In this document: positions 12,401 to 22,240 of the stretch, one piece after another | Layout: every line of letters begins with the position of its first letter | Position numbering within the stretch: the stretch's first letter is position 1 | Assembly (NCBI GenBank): GCA_030568195.1 | Contig: JAJLTO010000014.1 | Coordinates: forward strand, 186,001 to 250,000 | Origin: Dipodascopsis uninucleata var. uninucleata | Lineage: Eukaryota; Ascomycota; Lipomycetes; Lipomycetales; Lipomycetaceae | Length of the DNA stretch: 64,000 bases | Direction of reading: 5' to 3' | Position numbers and translations under genes: made by a program | The notes under the pieces: model-generated | Databases searched by the model: none | Told to the model about the DNA's origin: nothing | The model's input: only the letters and a program-made list of their open reading frames with translations

Positions 12401-15400
12401 TCGATAAAGGAGTCTCAGGCACTTGAATATTTTGAATTATATTCTTCAGGAGTGGATGCCAGACGTCTTTGAGTTCATCTGCACTGGCACTCGTAGTTTC
12501 CAAAATGTCAGTTGTTTGCTCTTTTTTATGGTAATCTTGACTTTCTTCTTTTATGCTGGCTTCCCCTTCGCCGGTTTGTTGAATATCAGCCATGACGACA
12601 TCAGCGCTTTCGTCCTTAATGTCATCGTCAACTTCGCCATCCTCAATAGCATCCTCTGCCTTTTTTGCTGAATCTGATGCATTTTTAGACTCGCTAGTAT
12701 CTTCCGTCATAGGTGATTTCGTGTCCTCCTTCTTTGTAGTGTTAGATATTGCAGAATTTTGTTCCGCTCCAATTCTCTTTTTTCGTTCTCGTTCCTTCCA
12801 GCGCTGGTCGTCATACTTACGTATGTCTTCCCCAAGCTTCTCTCGCCATAAATAAAAAGCCATGGCATGATCAACACCAAATTCATTGCAAAGCGTAGGA
12901 ATATCAAACACGAGCCTCAAAAACATACTCTCTTTCGAGTTCAAATCCATCTGAGGCAGCAGAAAAGAGTTCAAGAGCTCAACATACTGTGTAATTATGA
13001 CTCCCAGATCATCATATCGCGTACCGAGAACTTTGGTCCTTGCTAAGTAATCAGGGACATCAAAAACAACAGTCTTATACTGTTGTGCGAGTAAGATAAA
13101 CAACTCAGATATTAGTCCTTCAGATGTTAAGCAATTGAGAAGACGTGTAGCCGAATCCTTTGAAGTATGTCGCTTATCTCCAATGGAGGCTAGCGTTTCA
13201 ACTCGCATCACATTTCCAGCGCTGAGGCCCTCTAGCTGAAAATCTGTCAAGTTTGTAAGATGTGTAATACCTGCCATCTGACTAATGAGCTCTTGTAAAA
13301 TGAGAATATCAGAAGAGTTCTGCTTATGTAGTTGCCGTTGAAGATAGTGCAATATAGGAGTAGGATCCATAAATGAATATTCACGGCAAAGTTTTGCATT
13401 AAACGTTGAAAGTGACTGTAGCCATTTACGTCCTGTAACACCGTCCAGCTGAACTGTTCCTCGACCAGACGTAAGCTGCATCATAATTACAAGAGGTAAA
13501 GCATCGTAACCTATACGTGTAAATCTTCTTGCAGCTTGTACAACTAGATCACTAAGATTGTCGTAACTTTCGACTTGGCTTACCAATGCCATAAAGGAGG
13601 TCATTGGATTTGAATACGTCACTTTAGCTAATTGAGCCATCATTTCCTCGACATTTGTTTTTGAAAGCCTCTTCAATATATTTTTTGTCTCTTTTTCAGT
13701 CTTGGAGGCAGCAAATCTGAGTTCCACTTGATTCTTGAACAGGACATTGTACCATTCTCCATACACGGAGTACCTTATAGGATAAGGATAGTGAAACAGA
13801 ATTTTTCCCACTTCATTCATTACTCCTGGATTTGCCTCTATAAGAGCTACCGCTGGTAGCAGGTAAGTACGAAAATACTGCAGCCAGAAAGAGCTATCAT
13901 ATTTACTGTCCTCGCTCTTGTTATCAATATAATGGTCCACAATTCTACAGAGCTTTGTAAAGAGTATGGTATCTCTCGAGAGCTGTGGACCAGAAAACGC
14001 AAGAAAAACATCCGAAGCAATTAAAAACTCTTCGATCGAGTTAATTCTATCTAGCCCACGAGTCCACTCATCATAAAAAAATCTATATGATATCGAAGAC
14101 ACATCAGACTTCTTCAGAGGCGTTAGAACACGTCTACTAGATGGAGCACTTGGCTGCAGATAAGAAATGTGGCGGGCGTTACCCACTGCTATCTTTTTTA
14201 TATTGTCCTCCTGCTTAAACAATGATTTATATTGTTGTATTGGTTCATAAAACGGTTGTAGTGAATAGGAAAATATGATATGTAGAACATCCGCAATTTC
14301 TGGATAGGGCCCCGCGAGAAAAGGAGCTTTAGAGAGAATATATAGAGCTGGTTGCACGCATCCAATAGCAAATAATGATACTATCATGGTGACTTTCTGA
14401 GGAACTATCAGCTTCTCATCTTTGCTTGCCTTCCCACTGACCTCGCCATCAACCTTTTGCCCGATTTTTTCTGATCTAGAACGATCGGATGGTACTACGT
14501 CATCCGCCAAAGGTGCTGCTAGTGCCAATGCAGATGCTGTAGCCATATACGCCTTTTCTTCAAGATCGTTTTGCCATTTGCTCTTTTCCAGTTCAAGCTC
14601 TTCATCTGATGGAGATAAATGAGGATAGATGGAAGCCATATTAATGAACCCTTCTTTCATGAGAATAGCAATAAGCATAATCAGATTTTCGGGGGCCTGC
14701 TCCCTTTCTTGAGTATATGATCGTAACTTAAATCCCAACAAAGACGCTGCTAATAGATTTCCACCATAAGCTAGCTGTGTGATGTCGTCTGGTCTAGCCA
14801 ATTCCCTGGGCCACCATGGCGATATTTGTAATAATTTCAAAAAGAAATTGTACTTTCCAACTAGGCATACGCCAAAGATATCTAGAAATATATCTAATGC
14901 TCTATTAGGATCGAGATCAAAGCAGCCTATGATTGATATAATGTTACTCATTGTCTGTGAGACAAGCGACATATTGTCAAGCCTATATGAAGCTGAATGT
15001 AGTTCAACTATAAGTTTTGCATATCCTTCTGATTCTTCGCGGAGTAGATTAAACCTTTTCTGAAAATACAAAAGCGCAGTGTGTACACGAGTGATTCGCT
15101 TCTCGAACATATGATTAACAAATCCAGCGCTATAGAGAGTCGATGGCTCCAAACGCAGTAATAATAAAGAACGATCAATATTAATGGACTTGACAACATT
15201 AATAAGTGCCTCCGAATTCTCAAATACTGATAATGTATCCGCAATCATCGAATTAAGATCAACGCCCGAATCCGCATACTTGGTTATAATTTGATTCAAG
15301 AATTCAACAACTTGCTCTACTTTTATTCGATCCATCGTAGCAGCAAGGACTAGTTCGTAGAGAAATGTCATAAAATTAACAGTGTCATTATTTTGAAGCA

Positions 15401-15808
15401 TTTCGTCAATTTTTTGATATCTATATACATAGCGTGTAAGTCAATTACTGCAATCCCCTACAGTCCATTAAATTATAGTAAAATTAAAATATCCACATAA
15501 ATGAAGTAAAGCAGTTGTCGCACTCACATCTCATCGAGCTCTCCACTGGCTATAAGCTGACAGACTTTATTATCGACCACGAGCCACACCAAATCTAGAA
15601 TTTTCGCAATCCTCTTATCTCCATTATCTACCGATGGCATTTTAGTGAGCACAGGCGTATTGGGCTTGGTTATAGAAGGTGACGCGGTTGCCGAGCCCAT
15701 TCTTGATTGTGACCCTGCAGAAACTGATCTTTCGATGTCTGTCACTGCTGCTCCTCCTTCATCCATACGCTTCCGCTTGAGAGATACCGAAGGACTGTCT
15801 ACCATCAT
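9495..15808 (-). CDS. THO2: THO complex subunit 2
   Basis: Exon 1 is 15808-15528 and exon 2 is 15420-9495; the 107-nt intron has a GTGAGT donor. The protein is 2068 aa. THO2 is the large scaffold of the THO/TREX complex, which couples RNA polymerase II elongation to mRNP packaging and export in the nucleus and limits R-loops. The N-terminal THOC2-type helical region starts near residue 65 (RIAKILDLVWLVVDNKVCQ, then across the junction GELDEIYQKIDEMLQNN). An acidic Ser/Asp-rich insert lies near 990-1050, followed by the conserved Tho2 block (DVWHPLLKNIIQNIQ.., about 1060-1370). Residues about 1430-2068 are disordered: Pro/Gln/Gly/Asn-rich, ending in a long Arg/Asp/Glu/Lys repeat tail (DRDRHRDRDRD and similar). 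The spurious long open frames at 9491-10108 on both strands are by-products of that repetitive codon pattern. Confidence 0.92.
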
Positions 15809-15955
15809 TGATAGTAATACCGCTCTTCTGACTTAGACCTGTATCTTCAAAGCAATCTATGGCGCTTGCTGTAAGAATATTCTTATGATCTCTCGCGCCT
15901 TAGTAGAAAAGATTGGCGATGCAACTAAAAAAAATTACTAGTCTTGGACATTATA

Positions 15956-15963
15956 TCACGTGA
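15956..15963. promoter_or_regulatory. TCACGTGA palindromic E-box
   Basis: A perfect TCACGTGA lies in the 161-nt divergent spacer between THO2 and the HSM3-like gene. It ends only 6 nt before that gene's first ATG. The sequence is the Cbf1-type bHLH site. Binding is inferred from the motif only. Confidence 0.45.
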
Positions 15964-15969
15964 TATATT

Positions 15970-17406
15970 ATGACAACATCAAAAATCAAAATGACCAACT
16001 CACTTCTCCGTCTTTCTTTTGTAAAATTATCGAAAAACAATATGGATGGATATGACAGACTAGGAGCATTTCTAGAAAGTAGAAATTCAGGCGCAGATCT
16101 TAACAGTCAGACGCTTGATCAGTATTATAATAACATACGTGCCAATACTACTCCAAGATCAGGAGCACTTGCGGCGATCTGGCCCGGGATCTTGCATGTG
16201 CTTAGGCTTCCTGCTCTATCATCTTATTCCATTGAATCTCTGATAGACGAAGTGATTACACCGTTAGTGAAATCTAATATTATTGAGTGGCCAGAAGTCA
16301 GAGAATGTGTTGGAAGTTGGCAGGTGCTCATCGAGTCTGTAAAAGCAGACACACATGACAAAATTCGTCAAGCGGCACTTGACTTCCTGTCGTTATATGA
16401 CTTCTCGGAGGGCGATGAATTTGTTGAGCCTCTCACGGATGTTTTATTTTCAGAAAATCTCTCTGAACAGTGTGTTGCACGAATTGAGAAAGCTTTTCAC
16501 AAATTTTTGACTGGCGATATATCTATTAGGCAGAGTCTTATCGGTGCTTTATCTGCTAAGGTGGACGATCCTACGCTTACAGCCGTTGCACTCTCTCGCT
16601 TACAATCTCTAGTTCTGATTTTACTTAAAGATACTGGATCAAAGGGTGTGCCGGATAATCTCTTAAAATTTGCATATTCGAAAGATGATACTTTAAGTTC
16701 CCTAACAACGATGAAGTTCTATGAAAAGCTGCTTTCGCTTAATCTTCCGCCCTCAGTGTTCGAGACAACGTATGACTGCTATGAAAATTTAGTAAATATA
16801 TTATTCTCACATAGTACTAGCATGGAGAAAACAGAAGCGGCCGTTGTATTGGGTCAGCTCGCTCGCTCTAAACCTGAAGTTTTTGAGCGAATTGATAATC
16901 AGCTCGGGGTCGTACGGAACTTGACTCTACGAGACGAGACTGATTGTGTTCTTTTAAGACTGATCTCTGGTGATTATATTGCAGCCAAGGCGCCACAATT
17001 GATTGTGAACTTCCCCGTAAGTAGTTCTGAGACTGCTGAAGTTCTCTCTAATCTCTGTTTATACCGGAGCTCTCTAAAGCTTTTGCGACTGGAGACTGCA
17101 TCATTGGCGAAGCTGCCTGTGGAATCCCTGTTATTGGTATGTCTTTCTTTAGCTTCTACCAAGTTTGGCGCCAGAACACTGGTGTCATTGCCTGGAATAA
17201 TGGATATGGTTATTCAGCGACGAGATCGAATGGGATATGACTTAGCTCGAATTAGGGGCGACGTTATAGATGCATTAGCAGAACAAGGGGAAGATGTGTT
17301 AGGACCATGGGCAAGAGTTATATCAGAAGAGAAACGTCTAGGACCGTGGGCAAGCGAGACTTCAAATGAAGCTCGTGTTGATGTGTTGGACAGGACTGCT
17401 GGGTAA
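15970..17406 (+). CDS. HSM3: Hsm3/PSMD5-like proteasome base assembly chaperone
   Basis: A single exon of 478 codons from the first ATG. In-frame ATGs at 15991 and 16042 are plausible alternatives, because an E-box abuts the first one. The protein is all-helical with ARM/HEAT-like repeats. The C-terminal block SLPGIMDMVIQRRDRMGYD followed by LARIRGDVIDALAEQ and a GPWA motif aligns well with the end of animal PSMD5/S5b. PSMD5 and yeast Hsm3 hold Rpt1-Rpt2-Rpn1 during assembly of the 26S proteasome base. Close to the stop, a 16-nt segment is repeated 39 nt apart (17300-17315 and 17339-17354), giving two LGPWA copies. It is divergent from THO2 and convergent with COQ7. The family is fast-evolving, so certainty is moderate. 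Confidence 0.68.
   Translation: MTTSKIKMTNSLLRLSFVKLSKNNMDGYDRLGAFLESRNSGADLNSQTLDQYYNNIRANTTPRSGALAAIWPGILHVLRLPALSSYSIESLIDEVITPLVKSNIIEWPEVRECVGSWQVLIESVKADTHDKIRQAALDFLSLYDFSEGDEFVEPLTDVLFSENLSEQCVARIEKAFHKFLTGDISIRQSLIGALSAKVDDPTLTAVALSRLQSLVLILLKDTGSKGVPDNLLKFAYSKDDTLSSLTTMKFYEKLLSLNLPPSVFETTYDCYENLVNILFSHSTSMEKTEAAVVLGQLARSKPEVFERIDNQLGVVRNLTLRDETDCVLLRLISGDYIAAKAPQLIVNFPVSSSETAEVLSNLCLYRSSLKLLRLETASLAKLPVESLLLVCLSLASTKFGARTLVSLPGIMDMVIQRRDRMGYDLARIRGDVIDALAEQGEDVLGPWARVISEEKRLGPWASETSNEARVDVLDRTAG
17300..17354 (+). repeat. Internal 39-nt-spaced near-duplicate in the HSM3-like gene
   Basis: TAGGACCATGGGCAAG (17300-17315) recurs as TAGGACCGTGGGCAAG (17339-17354), 15 of 16 bases identical and in frame. 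The 13-codon offset suggests a small in-frame duplication that doubled the LGPWA motif at the C terminus. Confidence 0.75.
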
Positions 17407-17518
17407 AATATAAAATGAAAAATGAACATAATTACATATAATCGGTTTAAGGGATATATATTACACGACAGAACTGTTGACATAATTATTAAATTACCTG
17501 TACTAATTAACTAAATCC

Positions 17519-18289
17519 TCAAACTCTTTCAGCAGTCCAAACTGCTGCTCTACACCCAGCCTTTATCGTTTCTGTAAGAAGTACATAGGGTCTAGCCAAC
17601 TGTGCATCGTTTTCGATAGCAGTGTCCAAATGCTCAAGTTCATCATCTCTAAATTCACTAACTGTCTTAGCAAGGGATTGTAATTCCTCGCTCTTTACTC
17701 CGTCACATTCTCTGGCTTCTTTTTCCAATATTGATACCAGCTCTCGGAGCTGATTATTGTAATGTCCGCCTATAACTGTTTCTACTGCAAGGGTGCAGGC
17801 CATTGCAGCCTCTTTACCCATTAAAGCGGTACTCACACCGAGTCCATAGGCCGCCACTCTCCAGATTGGCGTTAGCAAAGACGGTCGTACTCGATGGTGG
17901 ACCTGAAGATGATCAAACGTCTTATGATGGTATATTTCTTGATCCCACATGTGCTTAATCAGCGGCTCTATGGAAGGCATGGTACGTTTAAATATAGTAT
18001 GCTGCCCTTTATAAATCAAATCCGCACCAAGCTCTCCAGCCTGATCCACGCGGATAAGGCGAGAAAGGAAATTCCTAGTTTCTGGTGAGAGAGAGCTCAA
18101 TTGTTTTCTGATTCCATATTGCAATCTGTCTTTTGAATTTGTGGTTGACTCGCATTCTGGATCACCCTTGTCACTATTCAAGCAGACAACAGCACTAGAA
18201 AATGGTCTATTGTAGCTCAATCTAAGAGCAGTCTTTTCAATGCTCGTACGTGATAAAGAATACAATCGCTGGTAGTAGCTTAGATTCAT
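17519..18289 (-). CDS. COQ7: 5-demethoxyubiquinone hydroxylase Coq7
   Basis: A single exon, 256 aa. The N-terminal ~75 residues are basic and Ser/Arg-rich, fitting a mitochondrial presequence. The rest is the di-iron hydroxylase. Iron ligands sit in RVDQAGELGADLIYKGQ (Glu), DQEIYHH (ExxH), LAVETVIGGHYNNQ (Glu, His) and DDELEH (ExxH). The enzyme hydroxylates demethoxyubiquinone in the penultimate step of coenzyme Q synthesis at the matrix face of the inner membrane. The 3' end is 112 nt from that of the HSM3-like gene, and it shares a 197-nt divergent promoter with TAH18. All ligand motifs are intact. Confidence 0.96.
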   Translation of the reverse strand: MNLSYYQRLYSLSRTSIEKTALRLSYNRPFSSAVVCLNSDKGDPECESTTNSKDRLQYGIRKQLSSLSPETRNFLSRLIRVDQAGELGADLIYKGQHTIFKRTMPSIEPLIKHMWDQEIYHHKTFDHLQVHHRVRPSLLTPIWRVAAYGLGVSTALMGKEAAMACTLAVETVIGGHYNNQLRELVSILEKEARECDGVKSEELQSLAKTVSEFRDDELEHLDTAIENDAQLARPYVLLTETIKAGCRAAVWTAERV

Positions 18290-18486
18290 TTTTAAGTGGA
18301 CACGAAGAATAGATACTTAAAATAACTTGTAGCTGAACTGGTAAATCGTTCGATGAATTGGACGGAAGACGAAAATCTCCCAAGCTGACGTTTACCAATT
18401 TTCTCAGTCCCTAAACGAAGCAACAAATTTAAATCAAGTTCATCTGTGGTCATAAATTTCCCAGTAGTTCACAGTACACTAAAGAC

Positions 18487-20322
18487 ATGATTGATAACCT
18501 TCATGGCCCTTCAATATATATAGTCTATCTAACGGAAACCGGTGCCTCACAAGGTCTGGCAGAGCAGCTTTGTGATCGTTTAATACGTTTGAACTTTCGG
18601 GCCAGTGTCTTAAATTCCGCAGATGCTGAATTAATTGCAAAACTAATATTCCGAGCTGATCCATCTAGGAGACCTATTATAGTTTTTTTTGCCTCTACTA
18701 CGGGTAATGGAGAAATACCTACTCATGCCAGAAAGCTATGGCGACTGCTCTTAAGAAAAAAGTGGACAAGTCAGTCTCTGGCAAACATATTGTTCACTAG
18801 CTTTGGACTTGGTGATAGTACGTATACTCGATTTAACTGGGCAGCTAGGAAATTGCACACACGTATTATTCAGCTTGGAGCGAATGAGATATGTACTCGA
18901 GGGGAGGCCGATGAGGTAGCTGAGGGAGGTACTGAAAGTGCTTATGCTGCATGGGAAAAAGTATTTTGCGAGAGACTACTAGAGCTTTATCCATTACCAG
19001 AAGGGCAACAGCCGATTCCAGATGATACGCTCCTTCCGCCAAAAATACCCGTTAGGATCTTAAGCCTTAGGACTGATAAACTCAGAAATGAAAAAGACAT
19101 CACAACTGCACCGTTGGAAAAGAAGAATCTCAGAGTTGGATCAGTTGTCTATAACAGACGAGTAACACCCAGAGATCATTTTCAAGACGTCCGTCAGTTC
19201 AAGTTCAAGCTTGATCATGAAGAAGAGATAGTTCCGGGAGCCACTGCCTTAATATATCCTCAGAATCATCCATCACTAGTGGAAGTCCTTCTACTAAGTC
19301 AAAAATGGGATAAATTTGCAGATAATATAATTTCTGTACCTCCTTCAGTCGAGAAGTGGGCGTACACGAGGCCATTGACATTACGAAATCTTATTACTCA
19401 TCATTTGGATATCACATCAGTTCCGAGGGCGTCTTTTTTCAAGGCGCTGTCTTATTTTTCTAAAGGAGATGAGCAGCAACTAGAAAAGCTGCTTGAGTTT
19501 TCTAATGCCTCAAATGAAGACTTTGTTCAAGATAGATATAATTATGCAGACAGACCTAGACGCTCGTCTCTTGAATGCTTGGTTGAGTTTGAGTCAGTCC
19601 AGATTCCAGTGGAATATATTTTGGAAATTTTTGGGCAACTTCGACCAAGATCATTCTCAATAGCGGGTGTGCAAGGTAACGAAGTAGAGCTGCTTATTGC
19701 AATCGTAAAGTATAAAACCATGCTTAGAAGAGTTCGACATGGTGTGTGCACGAGGTACTTATCAAGCCTAACGGAAGATGATAAATTCATATATGAAATT
19801 TCAGCTCCTGCTGCCAGATGTCCTCCTCTAGATAGGCCCGTAGTTATGGTAGGGCCAGGCACTGGAGTTGCTCCTCTAAAGTTCTTATTTGACGTTAGAA
19901 TGAAAGCGACGAATAATGGTCCTATGACGGTGCTATTCTTTGGAAATAGGAACCGTACAGCTGACTTTTTTTATGAAGATATTTGGAAGGGATATTCCTC
20001 TACTATCACAGCAGATCCAGGACGATATATCTTGATGAAAGGTGAAAGTGCAGAGATTTACGCATGCTTTTCACGAGATAATGATAGCTCTATTCGCTAT
20101 GTTCAACACATGTTAGAACAGGATGAGATATCACGAGAGATTGGTCATTTACTTGTACATATGGGTGGTTATGTTTGGGTGTGCGGAAGTAAAGGTAAAA
20201 TGCCAAAAGCAGTTCGATCCATGATTCAGGCTGCTATTGAAAAAGTTGCTGGTGAGAATATTGGCGTAAAATATATATCCGAAATGGACAAATCTGGACG
20301 GTATTTAGAAGAGACTTGGTGA
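18487..20322 (+). CDS. TAH18: NADPH-dependent diflavin reductase Tah18
   Basis: A single exon, 611 aa. The N-terminal flavodoxin domain (about 10-155) shows the FMN phosphate loop TETGASQGLAEQL, FFASTTGNGEIP and FGLGDSTYTRFNWAARKL. The FAD domain follows (about 200-420; RPRSFSIAG is the flavin-contact motif). The NADP domain (about 430-605) shows GPGTGVAPLKF and FFGNRNRTADFFYEDIW. It ends in the family-typical ISEMDKSGRYLEETW. Tah18 passes electrons from NADPH to Dre2 in cytosolic Fe-S cluster assembly and also has roles in diphthamide synthesis and ribonucleotide reductase cofactor assembly. The motif context LGDST..FN..A.KLH separates it from cytochrome P450 reductase. Confidence 0.95.
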   Translation: MIDNLHGPSIYIVYLTETGASQGLAEQLCDRLIRLNFRASVLNSADAELIAKLIFRADPSRRPIIVFFASTTGNGEIPTHARKLWRLLLRKKWTSQSLANILFTSFGLGDSTYTRFNWAARKLHTRIIQLGANEICTRGEADEVAEGGTESAYAAWEKVFCERLLELYPLPEGQQPIPDDTLLPPKIPVRILSLRTDKLRNEKDITTAPLEKKNLRVGSVVYNRRVTPRDHFQDVRQFKFKLDHEEEIVPGATALIYPQNHPSLVEVLLLSQKWDKFADNIISVPPSVEKWAYTRPLTLRNLITHHLDITSVPRASFFKALSYFSKGDEQQLEKLLEFSNASNEDFVQDRYNYADRPRRSSLECLVEFESVQIPVEYILEIFGQLRPRSFSIAGVQGNEVELLIAIVKYKTMLRRVRHGVCTRYLSSLTEDDKFIYEISAPAARCPPLDRPVVMVGPGTGVAPLKFLFDVRMKATNNGPMTVLFFGNRNRTADFFYEDIWKGYSSTITADPGRYILMKGESAEIYACFSRDNDSSIRYVQHMLEQDEISREIGHLLVHMGGYVWVCGSKGKMPKAVRSMIQAAIEKVAGENIGVKYISEMDKSGRYLEETW

Positions 20323-20546
20323 ATATTCCGACAAAAAAAAACCAGTGATCGCACAAAAGACTTGAAGGATTAGCAAATAGATATCTATTATAATTATTCT
20401 AATTTTGGGTATAACATAATTTTATATTCTCAAAATGAAAAAAGATTAAAGAAAAAGTAATTATTTGCTTCAATAAAATACGTATCATTGTAGTATTCGC
20501 ATATTTCATTTCTTCATGTCAAAACCCTTAAATTGTGCTATCAACC

Positions 20547-21374
20547 TCAGTCACTGCTAGTTAAAAATCTAATGATAGCTTTTCCAGCTAAATTACCATG
20601 ATTTTTTAACTGCGCCCGGCTAATTGCATCCTCTGCCTCGGCCGATGTGATTTTGCCGTTCTTAAGGAGATCGTTGACTAAACTTACAGTTACATCTTTA
20701 TTGAATTCGGGATGACCTTGAAAAGTGAGTAGTCGACCTCCAACAAAGAATCCTTGCACCGGGGACCTTTCTGTTCGTCCAAAAACATGTATATCTCTAG
20801 GTGGAATAGATACGTGATCTCTATGCATTTCCTGTAATCGCAGTGTTCTGCCGTCAATCGATTCACCTGGAAACAGTGTATCTTTCAGCTCTTGATCAAC
20901 TTCGATTTCTGTGACCGCAATTTCCCATCCTTTGGAATTTGGTTCGACATTTCCACCCAGTGCCCGGGATATTATCTGATGACCAAAGCATATCCCCACA
21001 AGTCGTGATAAGGACTGGTCATAAACTCGTCTAATAAAGTCAGCGAGCTGGACAATCCAGGACTGGTTATCGTAGGCATCCGCACCTGAGTGCCAAATTA
21101 ATAACTATACTTTTACATAAGAATTTCTGAACTTACGAGAGCCGGTAATTAGAATACCGTCAAATTCCTCTGGGTCAGGATAGCATCCTTTCACAACATT
21201 GAACGCGGTGATTTCATGACGTATATGTTCTAGCTTTTCCTCCTCCTCTGTAGCGGCATTACTGAACAAAGAAACAAATAGGTCAGTAAACGTACCACAT
21301 GGCGTCTCGAGGTCGGGGTCTGTTTCCAGAATCGCTATTTTAATGATGTTATCTTTATGAGAAGCCGGCGACAT
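20547..21374 (-). CDS. Class I glutamine amidotransferase-like protein
   Basis: Exon 1 is 21374-21137 and exon 2 is 21085-20547, across a 51-nt intron (GTAAGT donor, CACTCAG acceptor), giving 258 aa. The first ATG in frame is at 21374 (MSPASHKDN). The GATase fold is visible: an early oxyanion strand FDGILITGS, the nucleophile elbow GICFGHQ, and the His-Glu pair in FQGHPEF. All three catalytic residues are present. It belongs with the free-standing GMP-synthase-like amidotransferases (yeast YLR126C type), for which physiological substrates are poorly known, so no specific reaction is claimed. It is convergent with TAH18 and divergent from RPL32. Confidence 0.85.
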
Positions 21375-21515
21375 CTCCAAATGGTGTGATAGCCAACACG
21401 AACAAGAAAGATGAATTCGACAAATGACAAGTGTCTCATTTTGCTATCAGTAAGTCATCTCAGACATTAAGCGTAATCGCATCCAGTGTGCGGCTCAACA
21501 AATTCCCGAAGAGAT

Positions 21516-21582
21516 GAGGTAGGGTAAAAATATTAATCATGCTATAGGGTTGTGACCTAGTATTGAATTTTTAGCAGTCACA
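21516..21582. promoter_or_regulatory. HomolD box and HomolE-like box upstream of RPL32
   Basis: CAGTCACA at 21575-21582 is a perfect HomolD box. GAGGTAGGGT at 21516-21525 matches 8 of 10 bases of the HomolE consensus AGGGTAGGGT. They lie about 133 and 190 nt upstream of the RPL32 ATG, in the order and spacing used in fission-yeast ribosomal protein promoters, where HomolD replaces the TATA box. Function here is inferred from motif and position. Confidence 0.65.
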
Positions 21583-21714
21583 GGTAATATCCCAGAGCTA
21601 TGATTACTGACATACAAACGAAGGTGCATCCAGAAAAGCTGTCTTAAAATTACTTACGATTTATTGTTGTTTGATTGTATTGTCCGACCAGAATAACAAC
21701 ACACATCAGCAAAG

Positions 21715-22240
21715 ATGGCTCCAGCTGCTCCTCATCCAAAGATCGTCAAGAAGAAGACAACTAAATTTAAGCGCTGGCAATCCGATGTTGTCATCGGTGT
21801 CAGTGAGTCATGGCGAAAGCCCAAGGGTATCGACTCACGTATTCGTCGTCGGTAAGTAGAATATGAAAATCTTGAATATGAGTGGAAGTTCTGCTATCTT
21901 TTAGAGACCAAAAGCAGTTTCACTTTGTCAACAACTATGATTGGCAATATAGTATGACTAGTTTTACTAATTCCCCAATAGATTCAAGGGAACTTCTGCC
22001 ATGCCAAAGATTGGTTACGGATCGAATAAGAAGACTAAGCATTTGATGCCATCTGGCCACAAGGCTTTTCTCGTCCGCAATGTTAGCGATGTCGACCTTT
22101 TGTTGATGCACAACAAGACTTATGCCGCCGAGATTGCTCACAACGTTTCTTCTCGCAAGAGAATTGCTATTTTGGAAAAGGCTAAGGCTCTTAACATCAA
22201 GGTTACCAACCCAACTGCTAAGTTGAGATTGGAGGGTTAG
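21715..22240 (+). CDS. RPL32: 60S ribosomal protein eL32
   Basis: Two exons, 21715-21851 and 21982-22240, joined within an Arg codon ([19 protein letters not shown]). The product is 131 aa, the standard length. The 130-nt intron has a GTAAGT donor, a TTACTAAT branch and a CCAATAG acceptor. Diagnostic blocks are [46 protein letters not shown] and [19 protein letters not shown]. It is a structural protein of the large ribosomal subunit. Codon use is biased as expected for high expression. Regulation probably runs through the HomolD/HomolE boxes. Confidence 0.97.
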
